Source of the DNA: Dehalococcoidia bacterium | GTDB taxonomy: Bacteria > Chloroflexota > Dehalococcoidia > UBA3495 | NCBI GenBank assembly: GCA_028822675.1 | Contig: JAPKDE010000034.1 | Location: forward strand, 1-17,078 | Reading direction: 5' to 3' | Length of the DNA: 17,078 nucleotides | In this document: positions 6,777-13,555 of the stretch, one piece after another | Numbering within the stretch: the first letter of the stretch is position 1 | How the letters are laid out: each line of letters begins with the position of its first letter | Made by a program: the position numbers and the translations under genes | Notes under the pieces: generated by a model | Databases searched by the model: none | The model's input: the letters and a program-made list of their open reading frames with translations, nothing else | Told to the model about the DNA's origin: nothing

Positions 6777-8210
6777 CTACAACGCCGCTGGCGGGATCCT
6801 CTGGTTCCAGGTGACTGCTTGCTCGTAGGCGTGGGCTACTCGTAGGACCGTCGCTTCTTCGAAAGGGCGACCAGCTATCTGCATAGCCAGAGGTAGGCCA
6901 CCGTCGCCATCAGACGTGAATCCGCAGAGGATGGACAGTGCGGGGGCTCCGCTGAGGCTGTAGGGGCCTCGGAAACCACCGGCGGCTAGTGCAGCTTTGG
7001 CTCCTTCCTGACTCTCCACTTTTTGATTGAGATTGATGACGTTGGCTGGGCGGCCTGATGTTGGCTGGATCAGGACGTCGACATCTTCCAGCAACCCCAG
7101 CACTTGCTCGCGGATCATTGTGCGCAGTTTCTGGGCCTTGTAGTAGACCTGGGCTGGGATTAGGTTGGCAGTGGTGAAGTGCACTCGGGTGTTGTAGTGA
7201 TAGTCCTCGGGCTGCTCCCGCAGGAACTGGGGACTCAGGCTGACCCGGTCAACGTGCGTGATGGCGCGGGTGACGTAACCCGACTTCTCTGCCAATGGCA
7301 TGGACACTTCTCTGACCTCGGCTCCCAGTTCTGCAAGCACTTCTACCGCGCTTAAAACTGACTGGCGCATCTGCGGGTCCAGGTCCAGTTCCTCTGGGTC
7401 GATAAGTTCTTTCACCACGCCTATTTTGAGTCCCTTGATGTCCCCGGTAAGGGCGGCCAGGTAGTCGGGCACCGGCACCTTGTGAGTGGAAAGGTCCAGC
7501 GGGTCGTACCCGGCGATGCCGCCGATGGTTATGGCGGCATCCGCTACGGTGCGAGAGATCGGCCCCAGGGTGTCGAACGACCAGCCAGCGCCGTCCACAC
7601 CGTAGCGGCTGACCCGACCCCAGGTGGGCCGTAGGCCGACGAGACCGCAGTTGGCTGCCGGGCCCCTGATGGAACCGCCAGTGTCTTCGCCCAGTGAAGT
7701 GGCACAGAGTCGGGCGGCGGTAGCCGCGCCAGATCCAGTACTGGAAACTCCGGGGCTTCGGGTCAGGTCCCAGGGGTTTCGGGCCGCGCCGTAGTACGAA
7801 CTCTGGGGTTCGCCGTGGGCGAACTCGGCCATGTTGAGCTTGCCCAGCATGATAGCGCCGGCATTCTTCAAATTCGTGACGACTGTGGCGTCGAACTTGG
7901 GCACAAACTCAGACCTGATCTTGGAGGCGTCGGTGGTGCGGACGCCTTTGGTGTAGATCTGGTCTTTGATGCCCATGGGGATACCGTGGAGCGGGCCCCG
8001 GTAGTTGCCGCCGCGAATCTCTTTCTCGGCTACCAGAGCTTCCTGGCGGGCCTGCTCGGCAGTGACGGTGATGTATGAGTTGACCTGGGGGTCGATGCGG
8101 TCGATTCGCTCCAGGTAGGCTTCCACTGCCTCAACCGGAGATATCTCCTTGGCTTGGATGGCGGTGCCAAGTTCCGTGGCTGATAGGAACGCTATGTCTT
8201 TGGTGGCCAT
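6777..8210 (-). CDS. Amidase (amidase-signature family, GatA-like fold, stand-alone)
   Basis: A 477-residue amidase-signature hydrolase. The Ser-cisSer-Lys triad is visible as Lys82 in GIPMGIKD, Ser156 in SPGVSSTGS and nucleophile Ser180 in GEDTGGSIRGPA. The 24-residue Ser-Ser spacing matches FAAH and GatA. The usual GGSSGGS reads GVSSTGS. No gatB or gatC is nearby, so a catabolic amide hydrolase is more likely than the tRNA amidotransferase subunit. I chose the ATG at 8210 because GAGG (8220-8217) lies 6 bases upstream and the family N terminus (DIAFLSATELGTAI) starts there. An upstream in-frame ATG at 8264 lies inside a palindrome and has no such support. It lies 105 bases downstream of the M42 peptidase gene on the same strand and is probably co-transcribed with it. 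Confidence 0.9.
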   Translation of the reverse strand: MATKDIAFLSATELGTAIQAKEISPVEAVEAYLERIDRIDPQVNSYITVTAEQARQEALVAEKEIRGGNYRGPLHGIPMGIKDQIYTKGVRTTDASKIRSEFVPKFDATVVTNLKNAGAIMLGKLNMAEFAHGEPQSSYYGAARNPWDLTRSPGVSSTGSGAATAARLCATSLGEDTGGSIRGPAANCGLVGLRPTWGRVSRYGVDGAGWSFDTLGPISRTVADAAITIGGIAGYDPLDLSTHKVPVPDYLAALTGDIKGLKIGVVKELIDPEELDLDPQMRQSVLSAVEVLAELGAEVREVSMPLAEKSGYVTRAITHVDRVSLSPQFLREQPEDYHYNTRVHFTTANLIPAQVYYKAQKLRTMIREQVLGLLEDVDVLIQPTSGRPANVINLNQKVESQEGAKAALAAGGFRGPYSLSGAPALSILCGFTSDGDGGLPLAMQIAGRPFEEATVLRVAHAYEQAVTWNQRIPPAAL

Positions 8211-8250
8211 GTTATGCCTCGTTATGATTGGATTCGAATTGTGCTGATAC

Positions 8251-8298
8251 TCCGTCATTCCCACCTTCCTGGATTCCCGGGAAGGTGGGAATGACGGA
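8251..8298. repeat. Perfect 19-bp-arm inverted repeat between the M42 and amidase genes
   Basis: Arms 8251-8269 and 8280-8298 are exact reverse complements around a 10-base loop. The core GTCATTCCC...GGGAATGAC with an internal GGATTCCC resembles the widespread GTCATTCCCgcg...GGGAATCCAG class of REP-like palindromes. It ends 17 bases after the M42 stop. No T-run follows on either strand, so it is probably not a simple terminator. As an mRNA hairpin it could protect the upstream M42 message and reduce amidase expression. It shares the GTCATTC head with the element at 3536-3619. Confidence 0.8.
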
Positions 8299-8315
8299 TG
8301 GTTGTGATTTCGTGG

Positions 8316-9422
8316 TTACTCTCCGGTGTCCAGCATGCGTTGGCGCATATCTGCCGGGACTTCGCGTAGGCGTTGCCTAAAGGCTGTGTTGGTTCTGTCT
8401 GAGACGCGGCGGGCGGCTTCGGTGATCAGTTCTACGCCGCCTAAATAGTCGTCCACGTGGATGTATTCGGCTTCGATGCGACCTTCCGGTGCGCCGTTGT
8501 GGTAGTTGCCCAGTGGGAAGGCAATGCCAGTGGTCTGGTAGCCGAAGACCGCAAAGGCGCTGGCCTCGCAGGTGCCTCCGCTCATCAACTGGCGCTGGCA
8601 CTTGAAGCTGCCATCGCGTTGTTGCAGGGTCTCACGGGCGCGAATCAGAACAGACTCGGCCTCGGCAGTGAAGGTGAACCCAGCATCGCCGACCCTGATG
8701 ACAATCCCCTCTCCCATTTCGGCTCCTGGCAGCGTTCTGCTGGACTCGGCTGAGATGATTAGAGTTTCCTGCGGCAAGGTTCCTGCTTCGGCCATCAGCC
8801 TGGCACCAACCAGGCCAACTTCCTCGGCGCGAGTGAACACTCCGTACACGTCTCCAGGGGGAGCATCACCAGTTGTGAGTTGGGCCAGGGCCGCCAGGAT
8901 GCTGCCGCAACCGGCCAGGTCGTCCACGGCGCGCATACGAATGTGCTCTCCGTCTAGTTCAAAGTCCGTCAGGTCAAACACGGCAGTTACTGGCGGCTCC
9001 AAGTCCTGCGGTTGGTCCAGCTTAATCAGGACCTGCCTTTCACTGTCCTCACCAACCTTCCCGGCGGTGGCACCTTTGATGCGGCTACCGTTGGGGAGTA
9101 TCACCTGCACCGGCACCCCGGCTTCAAAGCTGGACGGGGGCACGCCGCCCATGGCCTTGGCGATATAGCCATCGGCGCTATTGGAAGTGATCTCAAAACC
9201 TGGGTGGTCCATGTGGGCGACGATGGCCAGCGGGTTGGCAGTGGGATCGGTGCCGGTAACCTTGGCGATGATGTTCCCGAAGTCGTCCACCTGGTACTCC
9301 AGGCCAATCTCTGCCAGGATGTCTTTCACGGCGTTGACTACTCCTTCCTCTTTGAAGGCTGTCGCTGGGTTGCTCCCGAGCCGGGAAAGATAATCGAGGG
9401 CCTGTTCTCTGAGATTGGTCAT
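8316..9422 (-). CDS. M42-family metallopeptidase / glutamyl-aminopeptidase-like
   Basis: A 368-residue M42-type protein with the expected metal and catalytic residues: AHMDHPGFEI (His70, Asp72), RAVDDLAGCGS (bridging Asp167), TRAEEVGLVGA (catalytic Glu200, metal Glu201), SAESSR (Glu226) and NYHNG (His308). Many M42 proteins have Asp where this one has Glu226. SGGTCEASAF (281-290) is the conserved C-terminal block. Family members are large self-compartmentalising aminopeptidases in the cytosol that trim peptides. The start at 9422 has a modest AGGTG site 4 bases upstream. Its leader contains the tandem -10 repeats at 9463-9498. It is the first gene of a two-gene leftward unit with the amidase, giving peptide plus amide hydrolysis. 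Confidence 0.88.
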   Translation of the reverse strand: MTNLREQALDYLSRLGSNPATAFKEEGVVNAVKDILAEIGLEYQVDDFGNIIAKVTGTDPTANPLAIVAHMDHPGFEITSNSADGYIAKAMGGVPPSSFEAGVPVQVILPNGSRIKGATAGKVGEDSERQVLIKLDQPQDLEPPVTAVFDLTDFELDGEHIRMRAVDDLAGCGSILAALAQLTTGDAPPGDVYGVFTRAEEVGLVGARLMAEAGTLPQETLIISAESSRTLPGAEMGEGIVIRVGDAGFTFTAEAESVLIRARETLQQRDGSFKCQRQLMSGGTCEASAFAVFGYQTTGIAFPLGNYHNGAPEGRIEAEYIHVDDYLGGVELITEAARRVSDRTNTAFRQRLREVPADMRQRMLDTGE

Positions 9423-9462
9423 ACGGCACCTGTGGGTAAGATTCTGGGTTCTCCAGGGTTGG

Positions 9463-9498
9463 CGGGATTATAGCCGGGATTATAGCCGGGATGATAGC
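9463..9498 (-). repeat. Three tandem 12-bp repeats, each carrying a leftward -10 box
   Basis: The unit CGGGATTATAGC occurs at 9463-9474 and 9475-9486, and with one change (CGGGATGATAGC) at 9487-9498. On the minus strand the units read GCTATAATCCCG, GCTATAATCCCG and GCTATCATCCCG. Two contain the exact consensus TATAAT (9472-9467, 9484-9479) and the farthest contains TATCAT (9496-9491). All lie 45-75 bases upstream of the M42 start. Confidence 0.85.
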
Positions 9499-9519
9499 AA
9501 TGAGGCAGGCGGAGGCCAA
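9491..9519 (-). promoter_or_regulatory. Promoter for the M42-amidase unit
   Basis: On the minus strand TTGGCC (9519-9514) is followed after 17 bases by TATCAT (9496-9491), which is preceded by TGC and so also fits an extended -10. The two TATAAT copies of the tandem repeat downstream offer alternative -10 positions 12 and 24 bases closer to the gene. Confidence 0.5.
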
Positions 9520-9544
9520 GGGAGGGCTAGGCTTGCGGCACGGG

Positions 9545-9553
9545 TGCTATACT
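9545..9553 (+). promoter_or_regulatory. Extended -10 promoter (TGCTATACT) for the Ldh2-family gene
   Basis: TG-C-TATACT matches the extended -10 pattern with 5 of 6 positions in the hexamer. No well-spaced -35 is visible. The predicted transcription start near 9560 gives a leader of about 80 bases to the ATG at 9639. Confidence 0.5.
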
Positions 9554-9583
9554 CTGGCCTAAGACGACTACGCGGGCCAGAGT
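9551..9583. promoter_or_regulatory. Dyad overlapping the -10 box: operator candidate
   Basis: ACTCTGGCC (9551-9559) and GGCCAGAGT (9575-9583) are exact reverse complements, 15 bases apart. The left arm overlaps the last three bases of the TATACT box and the right arm covers the start of the transcript. This is the usual place for a repressor dyad. Half-site centres are 24 bases apart. Confidence 0.4.
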
Positions 9584-9638
9584 TGCCATTCTGCCTGCAC
9601 ACAGAAACGATGAACTGAAATCATGAGAGGAAAGAAAA

Positions 9639-10715
9639 ATGCTAGAACAGTTTAAGGTAAGCCACGATGACGCTGAATTCGTCCAGGGTGACGATCTGAA
9701 AAAGACCGTGGCTGGTATCTTTGAGAAGTTGGGCGTGTCACCGGAGGATTCACTTTTGGCCGCCGATGTTCAAGTTCTAGCTGACCTGCGTGGAGTGGAC
9801 TCCCACGGCGTTTCCAACATGCTGAAAAGCTATATCACAGGGTACCAAGATGGTTCCATCAACCCTCGGCCCAACTGGAAGATCATCAGAGAGACTCCCA
9901 GCACGGCAAACATTGATTCTGATCGAGGTTTGGGGACGATTATCACACCCAAGGCCATGGACATTGCCATTGAGAAGGCCAAGGCGGTGGGTGTGGGCAT
10001 GGTGACGATTGGCAACGCTCGGCATCTGGGAATGGCCTCTTACCACGCCATGATGGCCCTGGAACATGACATGATTGGCATCTGCATGACTAGTTGCCCT
10101 CCCTCGGTCCTGCCCACATTTGGAGCAGAGCCTCGGTTGGGCACCAACCCCATTGCCATTGCGGTGCCAGCCAAGGACCAGCCGCCCTTTGTCTTCGACG
10201 CGGCAACCAGTTCGGTGGCAGTGAACAAGATTCGCATTGCGGCACGGTTGGGCGCGGAGATTCCCGGCGGCTGGTTGGCTGCTGAGGATGGCAGCCCGAT
10301 CATGGAGCCATCAATGGCCCCAGAAAAAGTGACGCTACTACCCCTGGGCGCCGACCGTGAAGGCGGTTCACACAAGGGTTACGGGTTCTCTTGCATGGTG
10401 GACATCCTGGCCGGAGTGCTGACCGGATTTGGCTACGGAGTTGTGCCAGGCAGGCCCAACTTTGGACATATGGTCGCCGCTTACAGCATTGATGCCTTCA
10501 CCGACGTTGAGCCGTTCAAGGTCGAGATGGACGAATGGCTGACAATGATGAAGACCACCAAGCCGGCGCCGGGGCACGACCGGGTGCTGGTAGCCGGTCA
10601 GCCTGAGGCCGAGGTTGAAGCCGTACGCCGCGATGAAGGCATCCCACTCCACCCGGATGTCGCCGACTGGATTAGGGACACCTGCGGCGAGATGTCGGTT
10701 CCCTGTTTGTTCTAG
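9639..10715 (+). CDS. Malate/L-lactate dehydrogenase family (Ldh2-type) NAD(P)-dependent oxidoreductase
   Basis: A 358-residue protein of the Ldh2 family, which is unrelated to classical Rossmann-fold LDH/MDH. Visible blocks are LADLRGVDSHGVSN (48-60, including the conserved SHG His56), GNARHLGMASYH (125-136), LGTNPIAIAVPA (167-178), FDAATSS (186-192) and HKGYG (245-249). Members reduce or oxidise 2-oxo/2-hydroxy acids such as malate, lactate, ureidoglycolate and sulfolactate, or act on cyclic imino acids. The substrate here cannot be read. An AGAGGAAAG site precedes the ATG. Its control region is shared with the divergent M42 gene. A hypothetical gene starts 8 bases after its stop, so the two are probably co-transcribed. 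Confidence 0.87.
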   Translation: MLEQFKVSHDDAEFVQGDDLKKTVAGIFEKLGVSPEDSLLAADVQVLADLRGVDSHGVSNMLKSYITGYQDGSINPRPNWKIIRETPSTANIDSDRGLGTIITPKAMDIAIEKAKAVGVGMVTIGNARHLGMASYHAMMALEHDMIGICMTSCPPSVLPTFGAEPRLGTNPIAIAVPAKDQPPFVFDAATSSVAVNKIRIAARLGAEIPGGWLAAEDGSPIMEPSMAPEKVTLLPLGADREGGSHKGYGFSCMVDILAGVLTGFGYGVVPGRPNFGHMVAAYSIDAFTDVEPFKVEMDEWLTMMKTTKPAPGHDRVLVAGQPEAEVEAVRRDEGIPLHPDVADWIRDTCGEMSVPCLF

Positions 10716-10722
10716 GCGCGTG

Positions 10723-11352
10723 ATGGACGATTCCGTGCAGACACCGAACTATAACGACGATGGCTTCTACTTTCACGAGACGTTTGTCGTATGGGAGATT
10801 GCGTTCAACGAAGCGCTTTCTATGCAACAGAACCTAGGTGTTGTGCACTTGGCCGGTGCCTGTTTATATCGGTTGCGGGAATTCAATCTTGTGCTGGCCA
10901 AAGATATCGGGGTAACCGCCTACCACATTCGGGATTGGGCCAAGGAGCACCTGCCTACCACCAACCCGGACAATCGTCGTTATGAGGGCCATATCGATTT
11001 CGACTATAAGGTCGAGAGAAGGGCCGACAAGATTTTTGTCTTCAAGGTTGATAAACCCGCCAGTGAGACGTATACAAGAACCCCGGAACACGTCCATCCT
11101 CCAAGCGAAGGGTTGGTTGTCCATCGGGAAAGAATCGACCCGGAGGCGAGTGGATTGTGGGCATCTACAATGAGCGCCTCATTTCAATTCGCCCAAGAGA
11201 TTTATGGCGACTCCGGAGATGAGGATTCGCCGTCCGCCACGTTGCGTAGATTCCTGAAGTCCTTATTAGGCACTTCCGAGGTCCAAATTTGTCTGAATGA
11301 CATAGGGTTTTCAGTAGAAGGCTTGAAGAAACGATTGAGCGAACCTGACTGA
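10723..11352 (+). CDS. Hypothetical protein, unrecognised
   Basis: A 209-residue protein beginning MDDSVQTPNYNDDGFYFHE. I chose the ATG at 10723 because it follows the Ldh2 stop by 7 bases. A longer in-frame start at 10615 would overlap the Ldh2 gene by about 100 bases with out-of-frame, non-protein-like residues. The sequence is soluble and mixed alpha/beta with no signal peptide or membrane segment. It has several acidic stretches (DSGDEDS near 170), a run of His/Pro-rich residues (EHVHPPSEG) and an alpha-helical C terminus. I see no family motif. Tight spacing suggests expression with the dehydrogenase, but it could be an unrelated gene reached by read-through. Confidence 0.7.
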   Translation: MDDSVQTPNYNDDGFYFHETFVVWEIAFNEALSMQQNLGVVHLAGACLYRLREFNLVLAKDIGVTAYHIRDWAKEHLPTTNPDNRRYEGHIDFDYKVERRADKIFVFKVDKPASETYTRTPEHVHPPSEGLVVHRERIDPEASGLWASTMSASFQFAQEIYGDSGDEDSPSATLRRFLKSLLGTSEVQICLNDIGFSVEGLKKRLSEPD

Positions 11353-11390
11353 TCCGATGAAATCATAACTCACGACTTCGTCGGACCTAA

Positions 11391-11417
11391 CCTTCTCCCA
11401 GAAAGAGAAGGAATTTT
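11391..11417 (+). terminator. Hairpin terminator after the hypothetical gene, convergent with the LLM operon
   Basis: CCTTCTC (11391-11397) and GAGAAGG (11405-11411) form a 7-bp stem with a 7-base loop, followed by AATTTT. It lies 39 bases after the stop at 11352 and just before the end of the oppositely directed LLM gene at 11427, so it may serve both directions. CCTTCTCCC-type hairpins are also a common dispersed repeat. Confidence 0.5.
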
Positions 11418-11426
11418 CGTTGGTTG

Positions 11427-12560
11427 TTAGTCTTGTAGTGCCGGAATAACTTCTTCGCCCATGAGTTTGATCGACCGCATGGTGTCCTCATGAGAGAGCG
11501 GGCCACCCTGGGTTTCAAGAAGCAGCGAGCCGATGCCAAGTTCCTCTTTGATGTGGCGTAACTTCTTGATGACCGTTTCCGGGCTGCCAACGACCAGATG
11601 GTTGTGCTCCTGAAGCTCTTCGTATGACATCTGATTCATGGGCTTTTGGCGGCGCGCTGCGTTGGCGGCGACACCGGCCTGCGAGAAGTAGCCCGGAGGT
11701 GCCCAGTATTCTCTGGGACCCTTCAACGGATGTCCCATGCGCCACATGAAAGCCTTGCCGGATTCCTGAGCTTTCTCATCGGTCTCGTTCACGTGCGCGC
11801 AAATCATGAAGGCAAACTTGTCTGGTCCCGCTTCCCAGCCAGCTTGGGCGGCTTGGTCACGGTACGAGCCGAACAACTCTTTGGCCCTGCTTAACTCAGT
11901 CAGAAATGCGGCGTAGGTATAGCGGTGTTTGACCGCCCACTCGACCGTCTCGGGGCTTCCGGTTCCAGGAACCCAAGCTGGAGGATGAGGTTTTTGCACC
12001 GGCACCATCCACGGGTTAACCGCCCTGTATTGGTAGTGCTTGCCCTCCCAGCGGAAGGGACCGGGTGTAGTCCAGGTCTTGATTATCAGGTCGTGGCACT
12101 CTTCAAACCGCTCCCGGTTGTGTATTGGGTTGGTGTTGCTGGCCCAGCTTTCAATGCCGATACCCCTGACGAAGCCGGAGACGATACGACCACCGGAAAT
12201 CACGTCCAGCATGGCAATCTCTTCGGCCAGTCTGGGTGGGTTATCTGACGTTGGCAGCATGTTGCCCAGCATCAAAATCTTGGCCTTGGATGTCATACGG
12301 GCCAGGATGCCGCCGGTGATATTCACCTCAACGTCCATGCAGGATGGAGTGTTGTGGTGCTCGTTGATCATCAACCCCTGAAACCCAACCTCTTCGGCGT
12401 ATTGGAACTCGTCCAGATACCGCTTGAAGAGGTCGGTGGCCTTGTTGGGGTCGAAGTAGCTATTGGGAAAGGTTAGTCGCAGAGACGGCCACTGTTCCGC
12501 CAATTCATCGTCGACGTAGTGGTATGGCATCTCTGTGAAGTAATAAACGTCTAGGCTCAT
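11427..12560 (-). CDS. LLM-class flavin-dependent oxidoreductase (bacterial luciferase-like), paralogue 1
   Basis: A 377-residue TIM-barrel flavin monooxygenase-type protein. Blocks typical of the family are INEHHNTPSC (65-74), LGNMLP (98-103), EEIAMLDVISGGR (113-125), VSGFVRG (127-133) and GSPETV near the C terminus. LLM enzymes use reduced FMN (sometimes F420) to oxygenate or reduce aldehydes, alkanesulfonates, ketones or aromatic chelators. The substrate here is unknown. Residues 144-176 match the paralogue at 13550-14773 at 31 of 33 positions, so the two arose by duplication. It is the third gene of a leftward group (LLM, alpha/beta hydrolase, LLM). A separate flavin reductase is not present. 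The SD GGAG lies 5 bases before the ATG inside a small palindrome. Confidence 0.9.
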   Translation of the reverse strand: MSLDVYYFTEMPYHYVDDELAEQWPSLRLTFPNSYFDPNKATDLFKRYLDEFQYAEEVGFQGLMINEHHNTPSCMDVEVNITGGILARMTSKAKILMLGNMLPTSDNPPRLAEEIAMLDVISGGRIVSGFVRGIGIESWASNTNPIHNRERFEECHDLIIKTWTTPGPFRWEGKHYQYRAVNPWMVPVQKPHPPAWVPGTGSPETVEWAVKHRYTYAAFLTELSRAKELFGSYRDQAAQAGWEAGPDKFAFMICAHVNETDEKAQESGKAFMWRMGHPLKGPREYWAPPGYFSQAGVAANAARRQKPMNQMSYEELQEHNHLVVGSPETVIKKLRHIKEELGIGSLLLETQGGPLSHEDTMRSIKLMGEEVIPALQD

Positions 12561-12562
12561 AT

Positions 12563-12578
12563 TTTCTCCTTGGAGAAA
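12563..12578 (-). promoter_or_regulatory. Self-complementary Shine-Dalgarno of LLM paralogue 1
   Basis: The mRNA reads TTTCTCC-AA-GGAGAAA immediately before AT-ATG. Both arms are exact 7-base complements, and the GGAG ribosome-binding site is in the 3' arm. Folding of the outer pairs would hide the SD. The 2-base centre is too tight for full pairing, so a 4-base loop with six or fewer pairs is expected. Confidence 0.45.
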
Positions 12579-12621
12579 GCTGTCAGTCTCGATGGAATCG
12601 GGACGATTAGCTATTAGCTTT

Positions 12622-13404
12622 TTAGGCCAGGAAATCTAGGGCGGTTTTGATGAACTCGTCGGGCTTTTCTACCTGGGGAGAGTGACCGCAGTTGTCGATA
12701 ACCACTAAATCAGAGCCCTTGATGGCTTTGTTAAACATTTCACCGCATTCCACGGGGACTATTTGGTCGTTCTTGCCCCAGACCATGCGGGTGGGGATGT
12801 TGACCCTGGCCAGCAGGCTGGTCAGTCGAGCGTCGTGCATGTAGGGCTTCCAGCAGAGGCGCACGGCCATCTCTCGGTTGCCCTCAGCAACCATCATTTC
12901 TTCTGGGGTGAATTCTCGGCCGTAGACCGCCTGGTACTCGGGGGCCTGGATGGGGTCGTGGAACATCAGGTCTAGCACCTGGGCGGGGCTGATGATGAAC
13001 AGGTCGGCAATCTCGCCCACGTTAGGTTTGATGCCGACTGATCCCACCAGCATTAGTTTGCTGAAAGAGTGGCCGCAGGTAGCGGCAATCTCAGAGGCGA
13101 TCCATCCGCCCATTGAGAACCCAACGGCGCGGATACCTTGCAGTCCCAGTGTCTCCAGATACCAGGTGTAGAATGCAGCCATGTCCGGGATGGTCTCCAG
13201 CCAGTCGGGCCTTTCTGACTTGCCGTAGCCGGGATGGGAAGGGTAGTAGACCGTGTACTTTTCAGCTAAGGCGTCGATGGATTTTAGCCATCCGTTGTTG
13301 CCGCCGGCGCCGTGGAGCACCAATAAGGGTTCGCCCGAACCGCCCTTTAATGTGTGGACCTTGGTACCGCCAACATCCACTACCTCTTCTGTGAAAGCAA
13401 CCAT
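12622..13404 (-). CDS. Alpha/beta hydrolase
   Basis: A 260-residue alpha/beta-hydrolase. The oxyanion motif is HGAGG (31-35). The catalytic triad is Ser97 in GFSMGGW, Asp213 in GKNDQIVP and His241 in GHSPQVEKP. A lid of about 60 residues (130-190) separates the two core halves. The sequence resembles C-C bond or ester hydrolases of aromatic and lactone pathways, but no family-specific residue proves a substrate. It sits between the two LLM monooxygenases. A plausible role is opening lactones or esters made by those oxygenases, or supplying their substrate; this is inference. The ATG at 13404 follows GGAG by 6 bases, with the SD pairing with a CTCC just before it. A larger hairpin (13420-13460) lies immediately upstream. 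Confidence 0.88.
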   Translation of the reverse strand: MVAFTEEVVDVGGTKVHTLKGGSGEPLLVLHGAGGNNGWLKSIDALAEKYTVYYPSHPGYGKSERPDWLETIPDMAAFYTWYLETLGLQGIRAVGFSMGGWIASEIAATCGHSFSKLMLVGSVGIKPNVGEIADLFIISPAQVLDLMFHDPIQAPEYQAVYGREFTPEEMMVAEGNREMAVRLCWKPYMHDARLTSLLARVNIPTRMVWGKNDQIVPVECGEMFNKAIKGSDLVVIDNCGHSPQVEKPDEFIKTALDFLA

Positions 13405-13410
13405 TTGTAT

Positions 13411-13421
13411 CTCCTTTGGAG
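13411..13421 (-). promoter_or_regulatory. Shine-Dalgarno mini-hairpin of the alpha/beta hydrolase
   Basis: On the mRNA, CTCC-AAA-GGAG: a 4-bp stem with a 3-base loop whose 3' arm is the SD, 6 bases before the ATG. It overlaps by two bases the larger hairpin at 13420-13460, so the two folds compete. Confidence 0.45.
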
Positions 13422-13460
13422 GTCGCTAGCTGACAGCGAACAGCTTCCAGCTAGCGACCT
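13420..13460. promoter_or_regulatory. Perfect 13-bp-arm hairpin before the alpha/beta hydrolase SD
   Basis: AGGTCGCTAGCTG (13420-13432) and CAGCTAGCGACCT (13448-13460) are exact reverse complements around a 15-base loop. On the plus strand five Ts follow, as in a terminator, but no rightward gene lies upstream. On the minus strand it sits just before the hydrolase SD. It could be an mRNA-stabilising 5' hairpin or a translational switch. Confidence 0.6.
13429..13456. repeat. GCTnnnn heptamer array, copy A
   Basis: Four consecutive 7-base units read GCTGACA, GCGAACA, GCTTCCA, GCTAGCG. Units start with GCT in three of four cases. It overlaps the 13-bp hairpin. A two-unit version (GCTATTA, GCTTTTT, 12610-12623) lies at the other end of the hydrolase gene and overlaps its stop codon. 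Confidence 0.45.
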
Positions 13461-13527
13461 TTTTGCCGAGCTAGCCCGGCATATTTTATTTTGGCTATTT
13501 GGATGTATTTTCGCGTTCAACACTAAA

Positions 13528-13555
13528 GCTGAGCGCTGATAGCTGTCAGCTAGGC
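13528..13555. repeat. GCTnnnn heptamer array, copy B, overlapping the LLM paralogue 2 stop
   Basis: Four consecutive 7-base units GCTGAGC, GCTGATA, GCTGTCA, GCTAGGC all begin with GCT. The last contains the stop codon of the LLM gene. It resembles copy A about 100 bases away; GCTGATA/GCTGACA heptamer runs recall the short tandem repeats (STRR type) of other bacteria. Confidence 0.55.

Noticed and set aside
6777..8210. GatA subunit of the tRNA amidotransferase
   Set aside because: The fold is the same, but no gatB or gatC is nearby and the neighbour is a peptidase.
8211..8264. Longer N terminus for the amidase
   Set aside because: The ATG at 8264 lies inside the 19-bp-arm palindrome. GAGG six bases before the ATG at 8210 and the family N terminus support the shorter protein.
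9463..9498. CRISPR-like or iteron array
   Set aside because: The 12-bp units are contiguous with no spacers, and no replication or cas gene is near. Each unit holds a -10 box, so a promoter array fits better.
13420..13464. Rightward terminator (13-bp hairpin plus five Ts)
   Set aside because: It looks like a rho-independent terminator on the plus strand, but no rightward gene precedes it within 2 kb. On the operon strand it lies before the hydrolase SD, so I listed it as a hairpin only.
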